This document shows, one piece after another, positions 55,601 through 64,000 of a stretch of 64,000 nucleotides of DNA. Source of the stretch: Varibaculum vaginae (GTDB lineage Bacteria; Actinomycetota; Actinomycetes; Actinomycetales; Actinomycetaceae); contig NZ_UWNY01000001.1 in NCBI RefSeq assembly GCF_900604285.1, positions 372,001-436,000 on the forward strand, in the 5' to 3' direction. The notes below the pieces were generated by a model. The model ran no database searches. It was not told the DNA's origin and saw nothing but the letters and a program-made list of their open reading frames with translations. The position numbers and the translations under genes are program-made. Each line of letters opens with the position of its first letter. Positions within the stretch are counted from its first letter, which is position 1.

Positions 55601-56272
55601 CTACATCACTACCAGGCGATACCCCATACCACGTACGGTTACAATGCGTTCTGAACCGATCTTGCGGCGCAGATAACGCACATATACATCCACTACATTA
55701 GAACCCGGATCAAAATCGTATCCCCACACCATATCTAGCAATTGGGAACGGGAAAGCACCTGATCAGGATGTTCCATAAAGGCTTGTAACATAGTGAACT
55801 CGCGAGCCGATAGCTCTACGGGATCTCCGTTAATGGTGGCGCAGCGTGTACGCAAATCCAGATGTAGACCCCCAACGTTAATTTGCACCATATTGGAGGG
55901 ATCCTCTGAAGTGGCATTACGCAGGCGCAGGCGAATGCGCGCTAGTAGTTCCTCGAAGCGGAAAGGCTTCGACATATAATCATCGGCACCCTGTTCCAGA
56001 CCGCTGACAGTGTCCTCTACCGAAGAGCGGGCAGTCAGCACAATAATCGGTAGGGTGGCACCTTGACCGCGAATCTGTTCAAGCACTTCAAAGCCATCCA
56101 TATCGGGTAGCCCAATATCCAGGACGATTAGTGAGTAATCGCCTCCCAAAGCCCCGGAGATTGCGTCCGTACCCTTGTCGACTACGGTTACGTTATACCC
56201 GGCGGAGGTTAGTCCTTTAGCGACGAAAGAGGAAATGCCAGGCTCGTCCTCTACCACCAAGATGCTTGTCAT
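55601..56272 (-). CDS. Response regulator, OmpR/PhoB type
   Basis: 223 residues. The receiver has acidic residues DEPG, phosphoacceptor D52 in LIVLDIGLPDMDGFEVL and the K in YMSKPFRFEEL. The winged helix has VELSAREFTMLQAFMEHPDQ and DVYVRYLRRKIG. This matches the PrrA/TcrA/MtrA cluster of actinobacterial regulators, but a finer name is not safe. It is 3 nt downstream of its kinase gene. Confidence 0.94.
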   Translation of the reverse strand: MTSILVVEDEPGISSFVAKGLTSAGYNVTVVDKGTDAISGALGGDYSLIVLDIGLPDMDGFEVLEQIRGQGATLPIIVLTARSSVEDTVSGLEQGADDYMSKPFRFEELLARIRLRLRNATSEDPSNMVQINVGGLHLDLRTRCATINGDPVELSAREFTMLQAFMEHPDQVLSRSQLLDMVWGYDFDPGSNVVDVYVRYLRRKIGSERIVTVRGMGYRLVVM

Positions 56273-56275
56273 GTT

Positions 56276-58126
56276 TTATTCTCCTTGTATTTCATCTTTA
56301 CAATCATCATCTGAAATCGGCAGGCTGATATTAAAGACCGATCCCACCGAAAGCACAGAGCGGACTTGTAGGATTCCGCCATGCGCCTGCGCGATGGCGT
56401 TCACGATTGATAACCCCAGCCCAGATCCGGCATAGGAATGGTTGACCCGCATAAAGCGGCCGAAAACCTGTTCTTGATCTTTCGGGTCGATACCTATTCC
56501 TTGGTCGCGCACCCACAGGTTGAGACGGTGGGTACCTACTACCGAAGGAACTTGTGGCTGCATCTGGAGGCTAGGAGCGGTGATAGTGGCCGCCTTCAAC
56601 ATGTTTCCCTGCTTGTCTAAGAGGGGTTGTTGATAATCTATTCCCGCTCCCAGGGCAATGACCGTTCCGGGAGTAGCGAATTTAGAAGCATTTTGGGCGA
56701 GAGCAAGTAGGGCTTGCTGCAAACGTTGATGATCCGCGGTAGTCTTTACGATAGTTACATTGTCGATTCGCCAATTGAAATCTCCCAGTTGGGTGGCATT
56801 TTCAAAGGTATCCATAAGCAGATCCCCGATATCTACCCGTTCGGGACGAATGAAGTCAGGGCGGTCACTCTTGGCTACCGTAATCAGATCTTCGGTAAGA
56901 CGATGCATTCGAGAGAGTTCTTCTAAGGCTAGTTCTCGAGTGCGAGAGGTGTCTTGGGGATCATTGGGATCCAAAAGTTCGAGGTGTCCGCGAACCACTG
57001 TTATCGGGGTGCGTAGCTCGTGACCCACATCGTTCAGCAAATTACGTTGCTCATCAAAAGTGGATTGTAGACGAGAGATCATCGAGTTCATCTGGCGGGT
57101 AACATCCGCGAGGTCATCATTGCCTTCTACTGGCAGGCGCTTAGTAAGGTCCTGCTCGCTAGAAATTGAAGCCATCATTTCTCTTAGACGAGCAATAGGT
57201 GCCAACAACGATTGCGAGGCACGAACATTTACCAGTCCTACCAGGGCTAATACTAAGAAAGAAATGCCGGAGAATAATAGGAGCTGCGTCTGGGTGGGCG
57301 CAATATCGGCAGAATAGTTAGAGACTACCGCCAGTAGGGCGTCATCAGTGCCCGCGGCACTGATTGGTACGATTCCTACTGCATAGGTGGCCTGGTCGGT
57401 GCGCAGCATAAACATTTTTGCCGAACCCATATCCGCGTAGCTGGCTAGCTGCTTCAACAGTTGCTTATCCTGATGTGCGGCAGAATCCCGCGCGCACTTA
57501 TGCGCGGTTAGTTTCCCCTCTGAAAAGCCTAATAAACTGCCGTTATAGGGCGCATCGGCAGCATTTATAAACTTGGTTACTGCATCCTTGGCTGAAGCGA
57601 GACCTCCGGTGGATTTGGCGTTCTCGACTGCAGTAAAGTTCCGCACGTCGGCAGTAATTGCTTCGGTTTGGGTGCGCTCCGCATAGGAAATCTGAAACAT
57701 CCCGCTAATCAGTAAAATGAATCCCACTATGGTCAGGGATAACGCTGAAATTAGTACCGTGTGTATCAGCATGCGGTTGCGCAGATTAGAAATCCGCAGC
57801 TTATGGGATTTGCCCTGGGTGGTAACCGTCTTTTCTATTACCCGTCGTGGACGAGCTTGATAGGCTGCGCGTTTAGCAGGCGCTTGTGAAGAGTTTACCT
57901 GTGGTTGCAAAGTTTGCGGTGAGGGCGCGGATCCAGTTCCACCGGTACCCTCTAGAATTTGCGGCAGGGTCATTTCCCCAGGTAATTCCACTTCAGAGGT
58001 GGGGGTGGTAGCCGGGTTCGAGGGTAATGCTGCCTGAGGCTGAGCAGCGGGAACTGGGGGCGTAAGCGATGAGGAAGCAGACCCGCCGGGAAAACTAGTT
58101 TCCGGGTAACTAAGCCTTTCACTCAT
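56276..58126 (-). CDS. Sensor histidine kinase with HAMP domain and Pro-rich cytoplasmic N-terminus
   Basis: 616 residues. The first 110 or so are Pro/Ser/Thr-rich and precede the first membrane helix (HTVLISALSLTIVGFILLIS); an extracellular sensor of about 130 residues is followed by the second helix (FSGISFLVLALVGLVNV), a HAMP domain, HisKA with H369 in NDVGHELRTPITVVRG, and an ATPase domain with VRDQGIGI and GSGLGLSIVNAIAQAHGG. The signal sensed is unknown. GGAG stands 5 nt before the ATG, so the unusual cytoplasmic extension appears genuine. A small membrane protein gene is directly upstream. Confidence 0.92.
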   Translation of the reverse strand: MSERLSYPETSFPGGSASSSLTPPVPAAQPQAALPSNPATTPTSEVELPGEMTLPQILEGTGGTGSAPSPQTLQPQVNSSQAPAKRAAYQARPRRVIEKTVTTQGKSHKLRISNLRNRMLIHTVLISALSLTIVGFILLISGMFQISYAERTQTEAITADVRNFTAVENAKSTGGLASAKDAVTKFINAADAPYNGSLLGFSEGKLTAHKCARDSAAHQDKQLLKQLASYADMGSAKMFMLRTDQATYAVGIVPISAAGTDDALLAVVSNYSADIAPTQTQLLLFSGISFLVLALVGLVNVRASQSLLAPIARLREMMASISSEQDLTKRLPVEGNDDLADVTRQMNSMISRLQSTFDEQRNLLNDVGHELRTPITVVRGHLELLDPNDPQDTSRTRELALEELSRMHRLTEDLITVAKSDRPDFIRPERVDIGDLLMDTFENATQLGDFNWRIDNVTIVKTTADHQRLQQALLALAQNASKFATPGTVIALGAGIDYQQPLLDKQGNMLKAATITAPSLQMQPQVPSVVGTHRLNLWVRDQGIGIDPKDQEQVFGRFMRVNHSYAGSGLGLSIVNAIAQAHGGILQVRSVLSVGSVFNISLPISDDDCKDEIQGE

Positions 58127-58128
58127 GA

Positions 58129-58323
58129 TTACTCCATTCCCTCGGGAGACGGAGAAAACGATTCTACCGGCGGTGTCTGTTGAGTGGTTGCCGGTACCCG
58201 CGGTTCAAAACTAACCGCGGGGCCTAACTCATGAACCCCGTTGATTAACAGGGCACGCATTCCAATCAGGATGGCCAAGGCGAGCGCGATAATGACTATT
58301 GCTACTGATGCAAACTTGCGCAC
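58129..58323 (-). CDS. Small single-pass membrane protein upstream of histidine kinase
   Basis: 64 residues: one N-terminal membrane helix (ASVAIVIIALALAILIGMRA) and an extracellular tail rich in Pro, Thr and Ser. The start is GTG with AAGGGG upstream. Its stop is 2 nt from the kinase start, so the two genes are translated together. It could be an accessory modulator of the kinase; no family is recognised. Confidence 0.7.
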   Translation of the reverse strand: MRKFASVAIVIIALALAILIGMRALLINGVHELGPAVSFEPRVPATTQQTPPVESFSPSPEGME

Positions 58324-58416
58324 GCCGAGCCCCTTCTTAGTAATCCTAAAATCTTTAAGGACGCGCTTACGCCCTTTCTAATGATTATAGGTTATAGACC
58401 GGCAACTAAGGACAAC

Positions 58417-59634
58417 CTATTTTACTTGATTAAGAAAATCGACTATCCGTCCCACGCCTTCCTCAAGGTCGTCATCACTAAGCGCGTAGGAAAGACGGAA
58501 GAAACCGGAGGGACCGAATGCCTCGCCGGGCACCACCGCTACCTCCACCTTACGTAGCATTAAATCGGCCAGCTGTGCCGAGGTCTGCGGAGTTTCACCC
58601 GCGATTTCTCGGCCTAGAATCCGTTCTACGCTGGGATAACAATAAAAAGCTCCCTGGGGCATAGGAACTTCCAGATCAGGAACCTGGCGCAATAGCTCCA
58701 CCATCCGCTGGCGGCGGCGGTCAAATACTTTGCGCATTTGCTCAACTTTATCCAACGGTCCATCGACGGCCGCAAGAGCAGCGCGCTGCGCAATATTTGA
58801 TACGTTTCCGGTGGTGTGGGATTGGAAAGCAGCACAGGATTTGATTACATCTTTAGGTCCAATCATCCAGCCCACACGCCATCCAGTCATGGCATAGGTT
58901 TTAGCTACCCCATTCAACACCAGGGTGCGTTCAGCTAGTTCTGGAACCAGGTTCACAATATGTTCAGCGCGAACACCGTCGTAAGTCAGATGCTCGTAGA
59001 TCTCATCGGTAATCACCCAGATACGATTCTCCACTGCCCACTGCCCGATGGCTTTAAGTTCTTCCGCGTCATAAACCGCTCCGGTGGGGTTAGAGGGGCT
59101 AACAATCAGCAGTGCCTTAGTCTTGTCAGTCTTGGCAGCATCCAGCTGTTCCACTGTGACTTTATAGTGTTGATCTGCTCCCGCCATCACCGGAACCGGG
59201 ACGCCGCCCGCTATTTTGATAACTTCCGGGTAAGTAGTCCAGTACGGGGTGGGCATAATGACTTCGTCGCCCACTTCCACTATTGCAGAAAACGCCTCAA
59301 AAACAGCCTGTTTACCACCATTAGTAACAATAATTTCGGTGTTAGGATCAACCTCGTAACCAGAATCCCGCAAAGTCTTTTTAGCGATAGCTTCCCGTAG
59401 TTGCGGAAGTCCTTTCCCCAAGCTGTAATGGTGCATTGCGGGGTCAGCGCAGGCCTCTTGCGCAGCTTTCACAATATAATCAGGGGTGGCAAAATCGGGT
59501 TCCCCTGCGCCGAATCCGATGACTGGACGCCCCTGAGCTTTAAGTTCTTTTGCGGCGGCATCTACTGCCAAAGTTGCAGAGGGGGAAATCTGGGCTAGAC
59601 GATTCGAAATTATGTGTTCTTGCGGTTTAGTCAT
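58417..59634 (-). CDS. aspC: Pyridoxal-phosphate aminotransferase, aspartate aminotransferase type
   Basis: 405 residues, class I fold. The PLP-binding lysine is K245 in [53 protein letters not shown] and the substrate-carboxylate Arg in [10 protein letters not shown] are all present. Most similar in pattern to subgroup Ib aspartate/prephenate aminotransferases of actinobacteria; specificity is not certain. GAGAG stands before the ATG. It is divergent from tRNA-Trp. Confidence 0.9.
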   Translation of the reverse strand: MTKPQEHIISNRLAQISPSATLAVDAAAKELKAQGRPVIGFGAGEPDFATPDYIVKAAQEACADPAMHHYSLGKGLPQLREAIAKKTLRDSGYEVDPNTEIIVTNGGKQAVFEAFSAIVEVGDEVIMPTPYWTTYPEVIKIAGGVPVPVMAGADQHYKVTVEQLDAAKTDKTKALLIVSPSNPTGAVYDAEELKAIGQWAVENRIWVITDEIYEHLTYDGVRAEHIVNLVPELAERTLVLNGVAKTYAMTGWRVGWMIGPKDVIKSCAAFQSHTTGNVSNIAQRAALAAVDGPLDKVEQMRKVFDRRRQRMVELLRQVPDLEVPMPQGAFYCYPSVERILGREIAGETPQTSAQLADLMLRKVEVAVVPGEAFGPSGFFRLSYALSDDDLEEGVGRIVDFLNQVK

Positions 59635-59847
59635 GCTCTCATTTTGCCACGCCCATCTGTTTCTTAACTAACGAGACCAAAATGCAATAACTATTTTGAG
59701 CAGTATTACTTGTTAAATTGTTATTTTCGCGGGTGAGAGAAATAAAAGGATGCGTTTTTCCCCACTAAGCGACTATTTTGGTTGGACGCAATCCATAAAA
59801 CCTCATAAACTTGTTTAGCACCGTATTCGGTCAGCCATTAGGCTGGA

Positions 59848-59920
59848 AGGGCAGTGGCGCAATTGGTAGCGCAACGGTCTCCAAAACCGTAGGTTGTGGG
59901 TTCGAGTCCCGCCTGCCCTG
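59848..59920 (+). tRNA. trpT: tRNA-Trp (CCA anticodon)
   Basis: A 73-nt cloverleaf: acceptor AGGGCAG/CTGCCCT, D-arm GCGC around AATTGGTA, anticodon stem ACGGT/ACCGT with loop CTCCAAA (anticodon CCA), and T-arm GTGGG/TCCCG-like stem with TTCGAGT. The 3' CCA is not encoded. It sits directly upstream of secE, a frequent bacterial arrangement, and is probably co-transcribed with it. Confidence 0.96.
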
Positions 59921-60005
59921 CAAATTTGAAACCTGTGCCGGGCCCGGTACAGGACGAAATAGGGGCTTCGACGGGAGCTCCAAGACAGCAAGTGAGGAAA
60001 CGATC

Positions 60006-60254
60006 TTGGCACCTAACGAGGGCGCGGCCTCCGTAGAGGCAGATGCCAAAACGGCAAAAAGTGGTTTTTGGAGCCGCATCGTGCAGTTTGTGCGGCAGGT
60101 TATCGCGGAATTAAAGAAGGTTGTCTGGCCAACTCGTGATGAGCTCACCACGTTCTTTGTGGTCGTGATTGTATTTGTACTGGCGATGATGGCCTTTTCA
60201 GGGGTTATCGACGTATTGACCGCCTGGGTAGTCAGCAAAGTATTCGGCGGTTAA
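60006..60254 (+). CDS. secE: Preprotein translocase subunit SecE
   Basis: 82 residues from TTG with GAGG about 9 nt upstream. The frame is open upstream through the tRNA, so the longer reading is rejected. The SecE signature is [20 protein letters not shown], leading into a single C-terminal membrane helix ([19 protein letters not shown]). SecE clamps the two halves of SecY. The first 30 residues are polar. It is followed by nusG, as usual. Confidence 0.93.
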   Translation: MAPNEGAASVEADAKTAKSGFWSRIVQFVRQVIAELKKVVWPTRDELTTFFVVVIVFVLAMMAFSGVIDVLTAWVVSKVFGG

Positions 60255-60309
60255 CTTACTTAAGGAACAAGATTTGCAAGTAGGCAATAAGGAGCAGGAA
60301 GAAAATACC

Positions 60310-61173
60310 GTGAGCAACGATCCCGTATTCTCCTCGGAGGAAGGTGCCTCCACTGGCGCGAACTCGCTAGCCGAAGTGGACGTGCAGGTCAGCGCGGAAG
60401 CAGCCGCGCCTTCAGAAACAGTAGTAGAGCAGGAAGCTCCCATCTCGGAAGCAGCCGCAGATCAAGAGGCTGCCCCTGCACTTGAGATTACCGACACCGC
60501 TCAAGACCAAGAGCTCGCACCTTCAGCCACCGCTGAAGAGCTTTCTCGAGCCGAACAAGACAAACTACGGGAAGAACTAGAGTTCCTTCCGGGGTATTGG
60601 TATGTGCTGCACACTTATTCCGGCTATGAGCGACGAGTGAAAGCGAATCTGGAACAGCGAATTGTCACCTTCAATATGGAAGATCAGATCTACCAGATTG
60701 AGGTGCCGATGGAAAAAGTCGTCCAGGTAAAGTCCACTGAACGAAAAGTGGTGGATCGGGTACGGATTCCCGGGTATGCCCTGGTACGTATGGAGGCTGT
60801 TGAGGATGCCCCTGATGCCTGGCGGGTAGTTAAAGACACCCCCGCGGTAACTGGATTCGTCGGGGATTCGCAGCATCCGATGCCGCTAAGCGAGGACGAG
60901 GTAGTGTCCATGTTGGCTCCTACCCCTGCCTCTATTAAGGCTGCAGAGCTGCAGGATGAACGAGCTAGCAAGACTAAGCAACCAGAACAGCCAGTTATTG
61001 AGGTTGATTTCGAGGTCGGCGAGAACGTTACCGTTACTGACGGTCCGTTCGCTACCATGCCGGCTACTATCTCAGAGATTATGCCTGACCAGCAGAAACT
61101 AAAGGTTCTGGTGGTAATCTTCGATCGGGAAACTCCGGTAGAGCTAGGATTTAACCAGGTAGCAAAGATTTAA
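60310..61173 (+). CDS. nusG: Transcription termination/antitermination factor NusG
   Basis: 287 residues with start at GTG (AGGAAG at 8 nt); a TTG 12 codons upstream with AAGGAA is an alternative. About 90 acidic, Ala/Glu-rich residues precede the NGN domain ([20 protein letters not shown]), then the KOW domain ([20 protein letters not shown]) and the C-terminal [11 protein letters not shown]. NusG binds the RNA polymerase clamp, Rho and NusE. The acidic N-terminus is an actinobacterial trait. Confidence 0.94.
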   Translation: MSNDPVFSSEEGASTGANSLAEVDVQVSAEAAAPSETVVEQEAPISEAAADQEAAPALEITDTAQDQELAPSATAEELSRAEQDKLREELEFLPGYWYVLHTYSGYERRVKANLEQRIVTFNMEDQIYQIEVPMEKVVQVKSTERKVVDRVRIPGYALVRMEAVEDAPDAWRVVKDTPAVTGFVGDSQHPMPLSEDEVVSMLAPTPASIKAAELQDERASKTKQPEQPVIEVDFEVGENVTVTDGPFATMPATISEIMPDQQKLKVLVVIFDRETPVELGFNQVAKI

Positions 61174-61238
61174 TTGCTCACAGTGAGCAGTCCTAATTGG
61201 TTGTAAGGGTGGTTGCGCCCTTAGAATGGACGACTGTG

Positions 61239-61269
61239 CTGGCAGTTTTTCCTGCGGGAAAATTGCCAG
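61239..61269 (+). promoter_or_regulatory. Hairpin in the rplK leader
   Basis: CTGGCAGTTTTTCC pairs with GGGAAAATTGCCAG (14 pairs, two of them G-U) around TGC, about 70 nt before rplK. A smaller hairpin (TGCTCA/TGAGCA) lies at 61175-61189. These may be a nusG 3' end or an L1-responsive leader; I cannot distinguish them. Confidence 0.4.
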
Positions 61270-61336
61270 ACAGTAAAGAGTTTCCGGCAACCGTCGGGAA
61301 AGTAAAATCAAGAAATTATATTGAGAAGGACCCTAT

Positions 61337-61771
61337 ATGCCTGCCAAGAAAAAGAAGGTAATCGGCCTGATCAAATTACAGATCGAGGCCGGTGCTGCAA
61401 ACCCGGCGCCCCCGGTGGGCCCCGCGCTTTCGCAGCACCAGGTAAATATTATGGAGTTCTGCAAGGCCTACAATGCGGCTACGCAGGATCAACGCGGAAA
61501 CGTGATTCCGGTAGAAATTAGTGTCTACGAGGATCACTCTTTTGATTTCGTTCTTAAGTCTCCGCCAGCTGCTCAGTTGATTAAGAAAGCTGCTGGTATC
61601 GCCAAGGGCTCTGGTACGCCGAACACCAATAAGGTGGCGAAACTGACCCTGGCTCAGGTTAAAGAGATCGCCGAGCAAAAGAAGGATGATCTAAACGCGA
61701 ACGATATCGATGCGGCAGCAAAGATTATCGCGGGAACAGCTCGTTCTATGGGAGTTGTCGTCGAGGGCTAA
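61337..61771 (+). CDS. rplK: 50S ribosomal protein L11
   Basis: 144 residues, standard length. It contains [20 protein letters not shown] and the C-terminal 23S-binding domain with [16 protein letters not shown] and [13 protein letters not shown]11 forms the GTPase-associated centre. AGAAGGA lies 7 nt before the ATG. The order secE-nusG-rplK-rplA is conserved. Confidence 0.98.
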   Translation: MPAKKKKVIGLIKLQIEAGAANPAPPVGPALSQHQVNIMEFCKAYNAATQDQRGNVIPVEISVYEDHSFDFVLKSPPAAQLIKKAAGIAKGSGTPNTNKVAKLTLAQVKEIAEQKKDDLNANDIDAAAKIIAGTARSMGVVVEG

Positions 61772-61851
61772 CCCGGCGAGTACCCAAAGTAAGACTATAA
61801 ACCGTGGAGGGGAATGTGCGCCCTCACCACAACCTGCAAGGAGAAAAGCAG

Positions 61852-62568
61852 ATGAAAAAGCACTCGAAGGCCTTTAAACAGGCCGCTGAAAAAGTTCATA
61901 AGGATCGGCTCTATCAACCGCTAGAGGCTTTCCGCTTGGCGAAAGAGATCGCTTCCACCAAGTTCGATTCCACCGTTGATGCGGTTTTCCGTCTCACGGT
62001 TGATCCGCGGAAATCGGATCAGATGATTCGCGGTACCGTTTCTTTGCCCAATGGCACTGGTAAGACCGTTAGGGTCCTGGTTTTTGCCAATAGCCCCAAG
62101 GATAAAGAGGCGTTAGCTGCCGGAGCGGATGAGGCTGGCGGCGACGAGCTAATCGAAAAAGTTCAAGGTGGATACCTGGATTTCGATGTAGCGGTAGCTA
62201 CCCCGGATATGATGGGCAAGGTAGGACGCCTCGGGCGTGTTCTAGGGCCGCGTGGCCTAATGCCTAACCCCCGTACCGGTACCGTCACTATGGATGTAGA
62301 AAAGGCGGTTAAAGAGATCAAGGGTGGGCGTATCGACTTCCGGGTTGATAAGCACGCTAATCTACACGTCGTGCTGGGTAAGAGTTCTTTTGATGCCGAG
62401 AAGCTGGCAGAGAACTACCAGGCTGTTTTGGATGAAGTTCTACGTTTGCGCCCGGCAGCTCTAAAGGGGCTGTACATTAAGAAGGTTGCGATTTCTACTT
62501 CTATGGGGCCATCCATTACGTTGGATAGCTCGCTGACAAAAGAGCTAGCGACTGACGATCCTCGCTAA
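61852..62568 (+). CDS. rplA: 50S ribosomal protein L1
   Basis: 238 residues. The start at ATG has AAGGAG; an upstream in-frame GTG reading adds 16 unrelated residues. L1 motifs include [40 protein letters not shown] and [18 protein letters not shown]. It binds the L1 stalk of 23S rRNA and in many bacteria represses its own operon. A strong terminator follows, so rplJ/rplL are transcribed separately. Confidence 0.98.
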   Translation: MKKHSKAFKQAAEKVHKDRLYQPLEAFRLAKEIASTKFDSTVDAVFRLTVDPRKSDQMIRGTVSLPNGTGKTVRVLVFANSPKDKEALAAGADEAGGDELIEKVQGGYLDFDVAVATPDMMGKVGRLGRVLGPRGLMPNPRTGTVTMDVEKAVKEIKGGRIDFRVDKHANLHVVLGKSSFDAEKLAENYQAVLDEVLRLRPAALKGLYIKKVAISTSMGPSITLDSSLTKELATDDPR

Positions 62569-62619
62569 GGATTGTCGCGCCCGGCTTTGGGCGTGACGAA
62601 AATAGCTGAAAACATATAG

Positions 62620-62661
62620 GGATCCCGCCGGGGGAATTTTTCCCCGGCGGGATCCTTTTTT
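62620..62661 (+). terminator. Intrinsic terminator after rplA
   Basis: GGATCCCGCCGGGG pairs with CCCCGGCGGGATCC (14 bp) and is followed by TTTTTT. It is the clearest intrinsic terminator in the window. Confidence 0.95.
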
Positions 62662-62791
62662 GCTTTTTGCGGTAATTCTGAATGTTTGCTTCATAGGGGC
62701 ATGGCCGGTAAAAGATACAAGAGTAACACCACGCTAGCCGGCAGTATCCTGTTTAGTCGTAAACAGAGCTATTTGCCTTTTCTTACAGCTC

Positions 62792-62817
62792 CCTCTCCTC
62801 GCTTAAGTGAGGAGAGG
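62792..62817 (-). terminator. Near-palindromic hairpin, possible feo terminator
   Basis: CCTCTCCTC and GAGGAGAGG flank CTTAAG with two G-U-type mismatches. It is 81 nt past the feoA stop on the minus strand, with AGCTGTAAGAAAAG following and no T-run. Confidence 0.45.
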
Positions 62818-62897
62818 AAGCCCCTAAGTGCTTTTACCTAGCCATTCCCTGGACGCAGGGAGGAGGATAACCACTAAAGAGGCACTCTGTCGGCACC

Positions 62898-63110
62898 CTA
62901 GATCATGATAGCTTCCGCAATCTGGTTGTCGATACTGTACCGGCTGTCTTTAATTACCACGATGCACATTTTACGTTTACGAGAAATAACCGTGATTTCT
63001 TGGCCGCTATAGCATCCTAGACGAAACAGGAAACTGTCCATCTCGGGGTCATCAGTGTCTATATCTTTAACGATATAGGTTTGCCCCTCCACGGCTTCCA
63101 GAAGATTCAT
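62898..63110 (-). CDS. feoA: FeoA family ferrous iron transport protein
   Basis: 70 residues, the size of a single SH3-like FeoA domain. Visible are GQTYIVKDIDTDD, the FRLGCYSGQEITVISRKRK strand pair and the closing S-R-Y-S-I-D-N-Q-I-A-E-A-I. FeoA assists FeoB. AAAGGA stands 5 nt before the ATG. It is the last gene of the feo operon, so the order is feoB, Cys-rich protein, feoA, not the usual feoA first. Confidence 0.85.
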   Translation of the reverse strand: MNLLEAVEGQTYIVKDIDTDDPEMDSFLFRLGCYSGQEITVISRKRKMCIVVIKDSRYSIDNQIAEAIMI

Positions 63111-63147
63111 TTTGTCCTTTGTTTCGTCAGTCTGTTTGCCTCACAAG

Positions 63148-63369
63148 CTAGTGACAGTGACACTTCTGCTCACCAGCTGGATTGGTAATATCTGCAATAT
63201 CCAGATTGTGATGCTTTCCCGGGTTAGCTGCAAGATTAGGATTCAAGGTGCAGTCCGCGGAAACCGGGCAGCCGATACACTTGGTACCTTTGCGTTTCTC
63301 TTTCACGATGTAGGTAAGGGCTCCCCCTACAATCGCTACCAGCGCTAGGCTGGCAATAACGGTACTCAA
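63148..63369 (-). CDS. FeoB-associated Cys-rich membrane protein
   Basis: 73 residues. One N-terminal helix (TVIASLALVAIVGGALTYIV) is followed by KEKRKGTKCIGCPVSADCTL and a His/Cys tail (CHCH). Small FeoB-adjacent proteins of this layout are known in Firmicutes and Actinobacteria and are thought to bind metal or Fe-S. It starts with TTG preceded by AGAGGA at 6 nt. Confidence 0.8.
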   Translation of the reverse strand: MSTVIASLALVAIVGGALTYIVKEKRKGTKCIGCPVSADCTLNPNLAANPGKHHNLDIADITNPAGEQKCHCH

Positions 63370-63384
63370 CTTTGATCCTCTTTC

Positions 63385-64000
63385 TTAAGCAGCCTTTTGT
63401 ACCTGTTGGTGCAGGTTGTATTTAGCAGCGAAATTCGCGTGGATCCGGTGAGATATCAACGCAATAGCACCAGCCATTACCACTACCGCAATCAGCCCTG
63501 GGAAGAATCCCGCAGCTAGGTGGCCGTGAAGAATCAGGGTTCCCACTTGGTTAACTAAGAACGCTACAGTGTACCCGGTGGAGAACTGCAGTCCAATGGC
63601 GCTCCACAGCCAGTGACGATCGCGCATCTCGGAGTTCATAGCGCCCATAGCGGCGAAGCAGGGCGGGGTGTATAGGTTAAAGAACAGGTAGGCGAGTGCG
63701 CTTACCGAGGTCAAGCCCATAGTAGCCGCTACAGTATTGGCGCCTCCAGTTATTGCTAACTCATCGGTGTCGATAAAGCGGGTAAGCCCATAAACCACGG
63801 CCAAGGTACCAACCACGTTCTCTTTGGCAATAAACCCGGTAACCGCGGCAGCTGCCAACTGCCAGGTGCCGAAGCCTAGCGGGATTAATAAAATCGAGAA
63901 TGGGGTGGCGATGGAGGCCAGGATAGAGGTGTTTTCGGCGCCTTCTTCTACTTCTTGGAAACTCCAATTGAAAGTCTGCATTAGCTGGACAACCAGGTTA
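63385..64000 (-). CDS. feoB: Ferrous iron transport protein B, C-terminal part (5' end beyond window)
   Basis: About 205 residues in frame to the window edge. Family blocks in the membrane region include LIPLGFGTWQLAAAAVTGFI followed by AKENVVGTLAVVYGL, and YLFFNLYTPPCFAAMGAMNS, which carries a conserved Cys of the FeoB gate. The N-terminal GTPase domain lies outside the window. The apparent ATG at 63981 is internal, since the frame is open upstream. FeoB imports Fe(II). Confidence 0.92.
   Translation of the reverse strand, partial: NLVVQLMQTFNWSFQEVEEGAENTSILASIATPFSILLIPLGFGTWQLAAAAVTGFIAKENVVGTLAVVYGLTRFIDTDELAITGGANTVAATMGLTSVSALAYLFFNLYTPPCFAAMGAMNSEMRDRHWLWSAIGLQFSTGYTVAFLVNQVGTLILHGHLAAGFFPGLIAVVVMAGAIALISHRIHANFAAKYNLHQQVQKAA

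Larger units (their letters stand above)
62569..62897. other. Intergenic region between rplA and feoA
   Basis: 329 bp between convergent operons, without coding signal. It contains the rplA terminator and a 26-bp near-palindrome at 62792-62817 (CCTCTCCTC, CTTAAG, GAGGAGAGG) that probably ends the minus-strand feo transcript. Confidence 0.6.

Noticed and set aside
59811-60005. Longer secE reading through the tRNA
   Set aside because: The frame crosses tRNA-Trp; the TTG at 60006 with GAGG upstream is the consistent start.
63970-63981. Start codon of a short FeoB-like protein
   Set aside because: The frame remains open to the window edge, so the ATG is internal to feoB.

Overview
The window looks like chromosomal DNA of a mid-GC (by eye about 50-55%), facultative or anaerobic actinobacterium, most likely Actinomycetaceae (Varibaculum/Mobiluncus-like; the genus is inference). 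Supporting signs are the mutT1-ppk pairing known from Actinobacteria, ClpC, a single-chain PutA, a sortase-anchored VaFE/DUF5979 surface protein, a pyruvate:ferredoxin-type oxidoreductase operon and frequent GTG/TTG starts. No phage, insertion sequence, plasmid or CRISPR signature was seen.

Layout. 0.1-1.7 kb: YwiC-like membrane protein (-). 1.9-6.7 kb: four-gene 2-oxoacid:ferredoxin oxidoreductase operon whose last gene fuses a GltD-like flavoprotein to a two-cluster ferredoxin. 6.9-10.2 kb: unknown membrane protein, nitrobindin-like protein, YgfZ-like folate-binding protein and dtd. 10.2-20.3 kb: a structured leader and a 3208-residue cell-wall-anchored adhesin with a thioester domain, 11 candidate Thr-Gln ester domains and 9 DUF5979-like domains. 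20.3-20.7 kb: a cluster of strong inverted repeats. 20.7-28.2 kb: small membrane protein, cyclophilin, rhomboid protease, clpC, and a translationally coupled HAD-like/unknown pair. 28.4-33.7 kb: putP-putA proline uptake and oxidation (-). 34.1-39.4 kb: unknown gene, ppk, mutT1, ispF (-). 39.7-42.2 kb: fprA and htpX. 42.4-50.8 kb: two ABC ATPase/permease pairs of FtsX type, divergent from a NarL-type two-component system. 50.8-55.5 kb: GDPD, murB, SorC-type regulator and glpK. 55.6-58.3 kb: OmpR-type two-component system with a small membrane protein. 58.4-62.6 kb: aminotransferase, tRNA-Trp, secE, nusG, rplK, rplA. 62.9-64.0 kb: feoA, Cys-rich Feo partner and the 3' part of feoB (-).

How the parts fit. 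PFOR-like enzyme, FprA and the fused flavoprotein point to ferredoxin/NADPH redox exchange and low-oxygen growth; PutP/PutA, GDPD and GlpK feed proline and glycerol from host or lipid sources. The adhesin is the most distinctive item: it joins a thioester capture domain to a long, probably covalently stabilised stalk, and it follows a leader with mutually exclusive pairings. The FtsX-type ABC locus beside a two-component system resembles envelope-stress or peptide-resistance modules, and one of its ATPases has lost three catalytic motifs.
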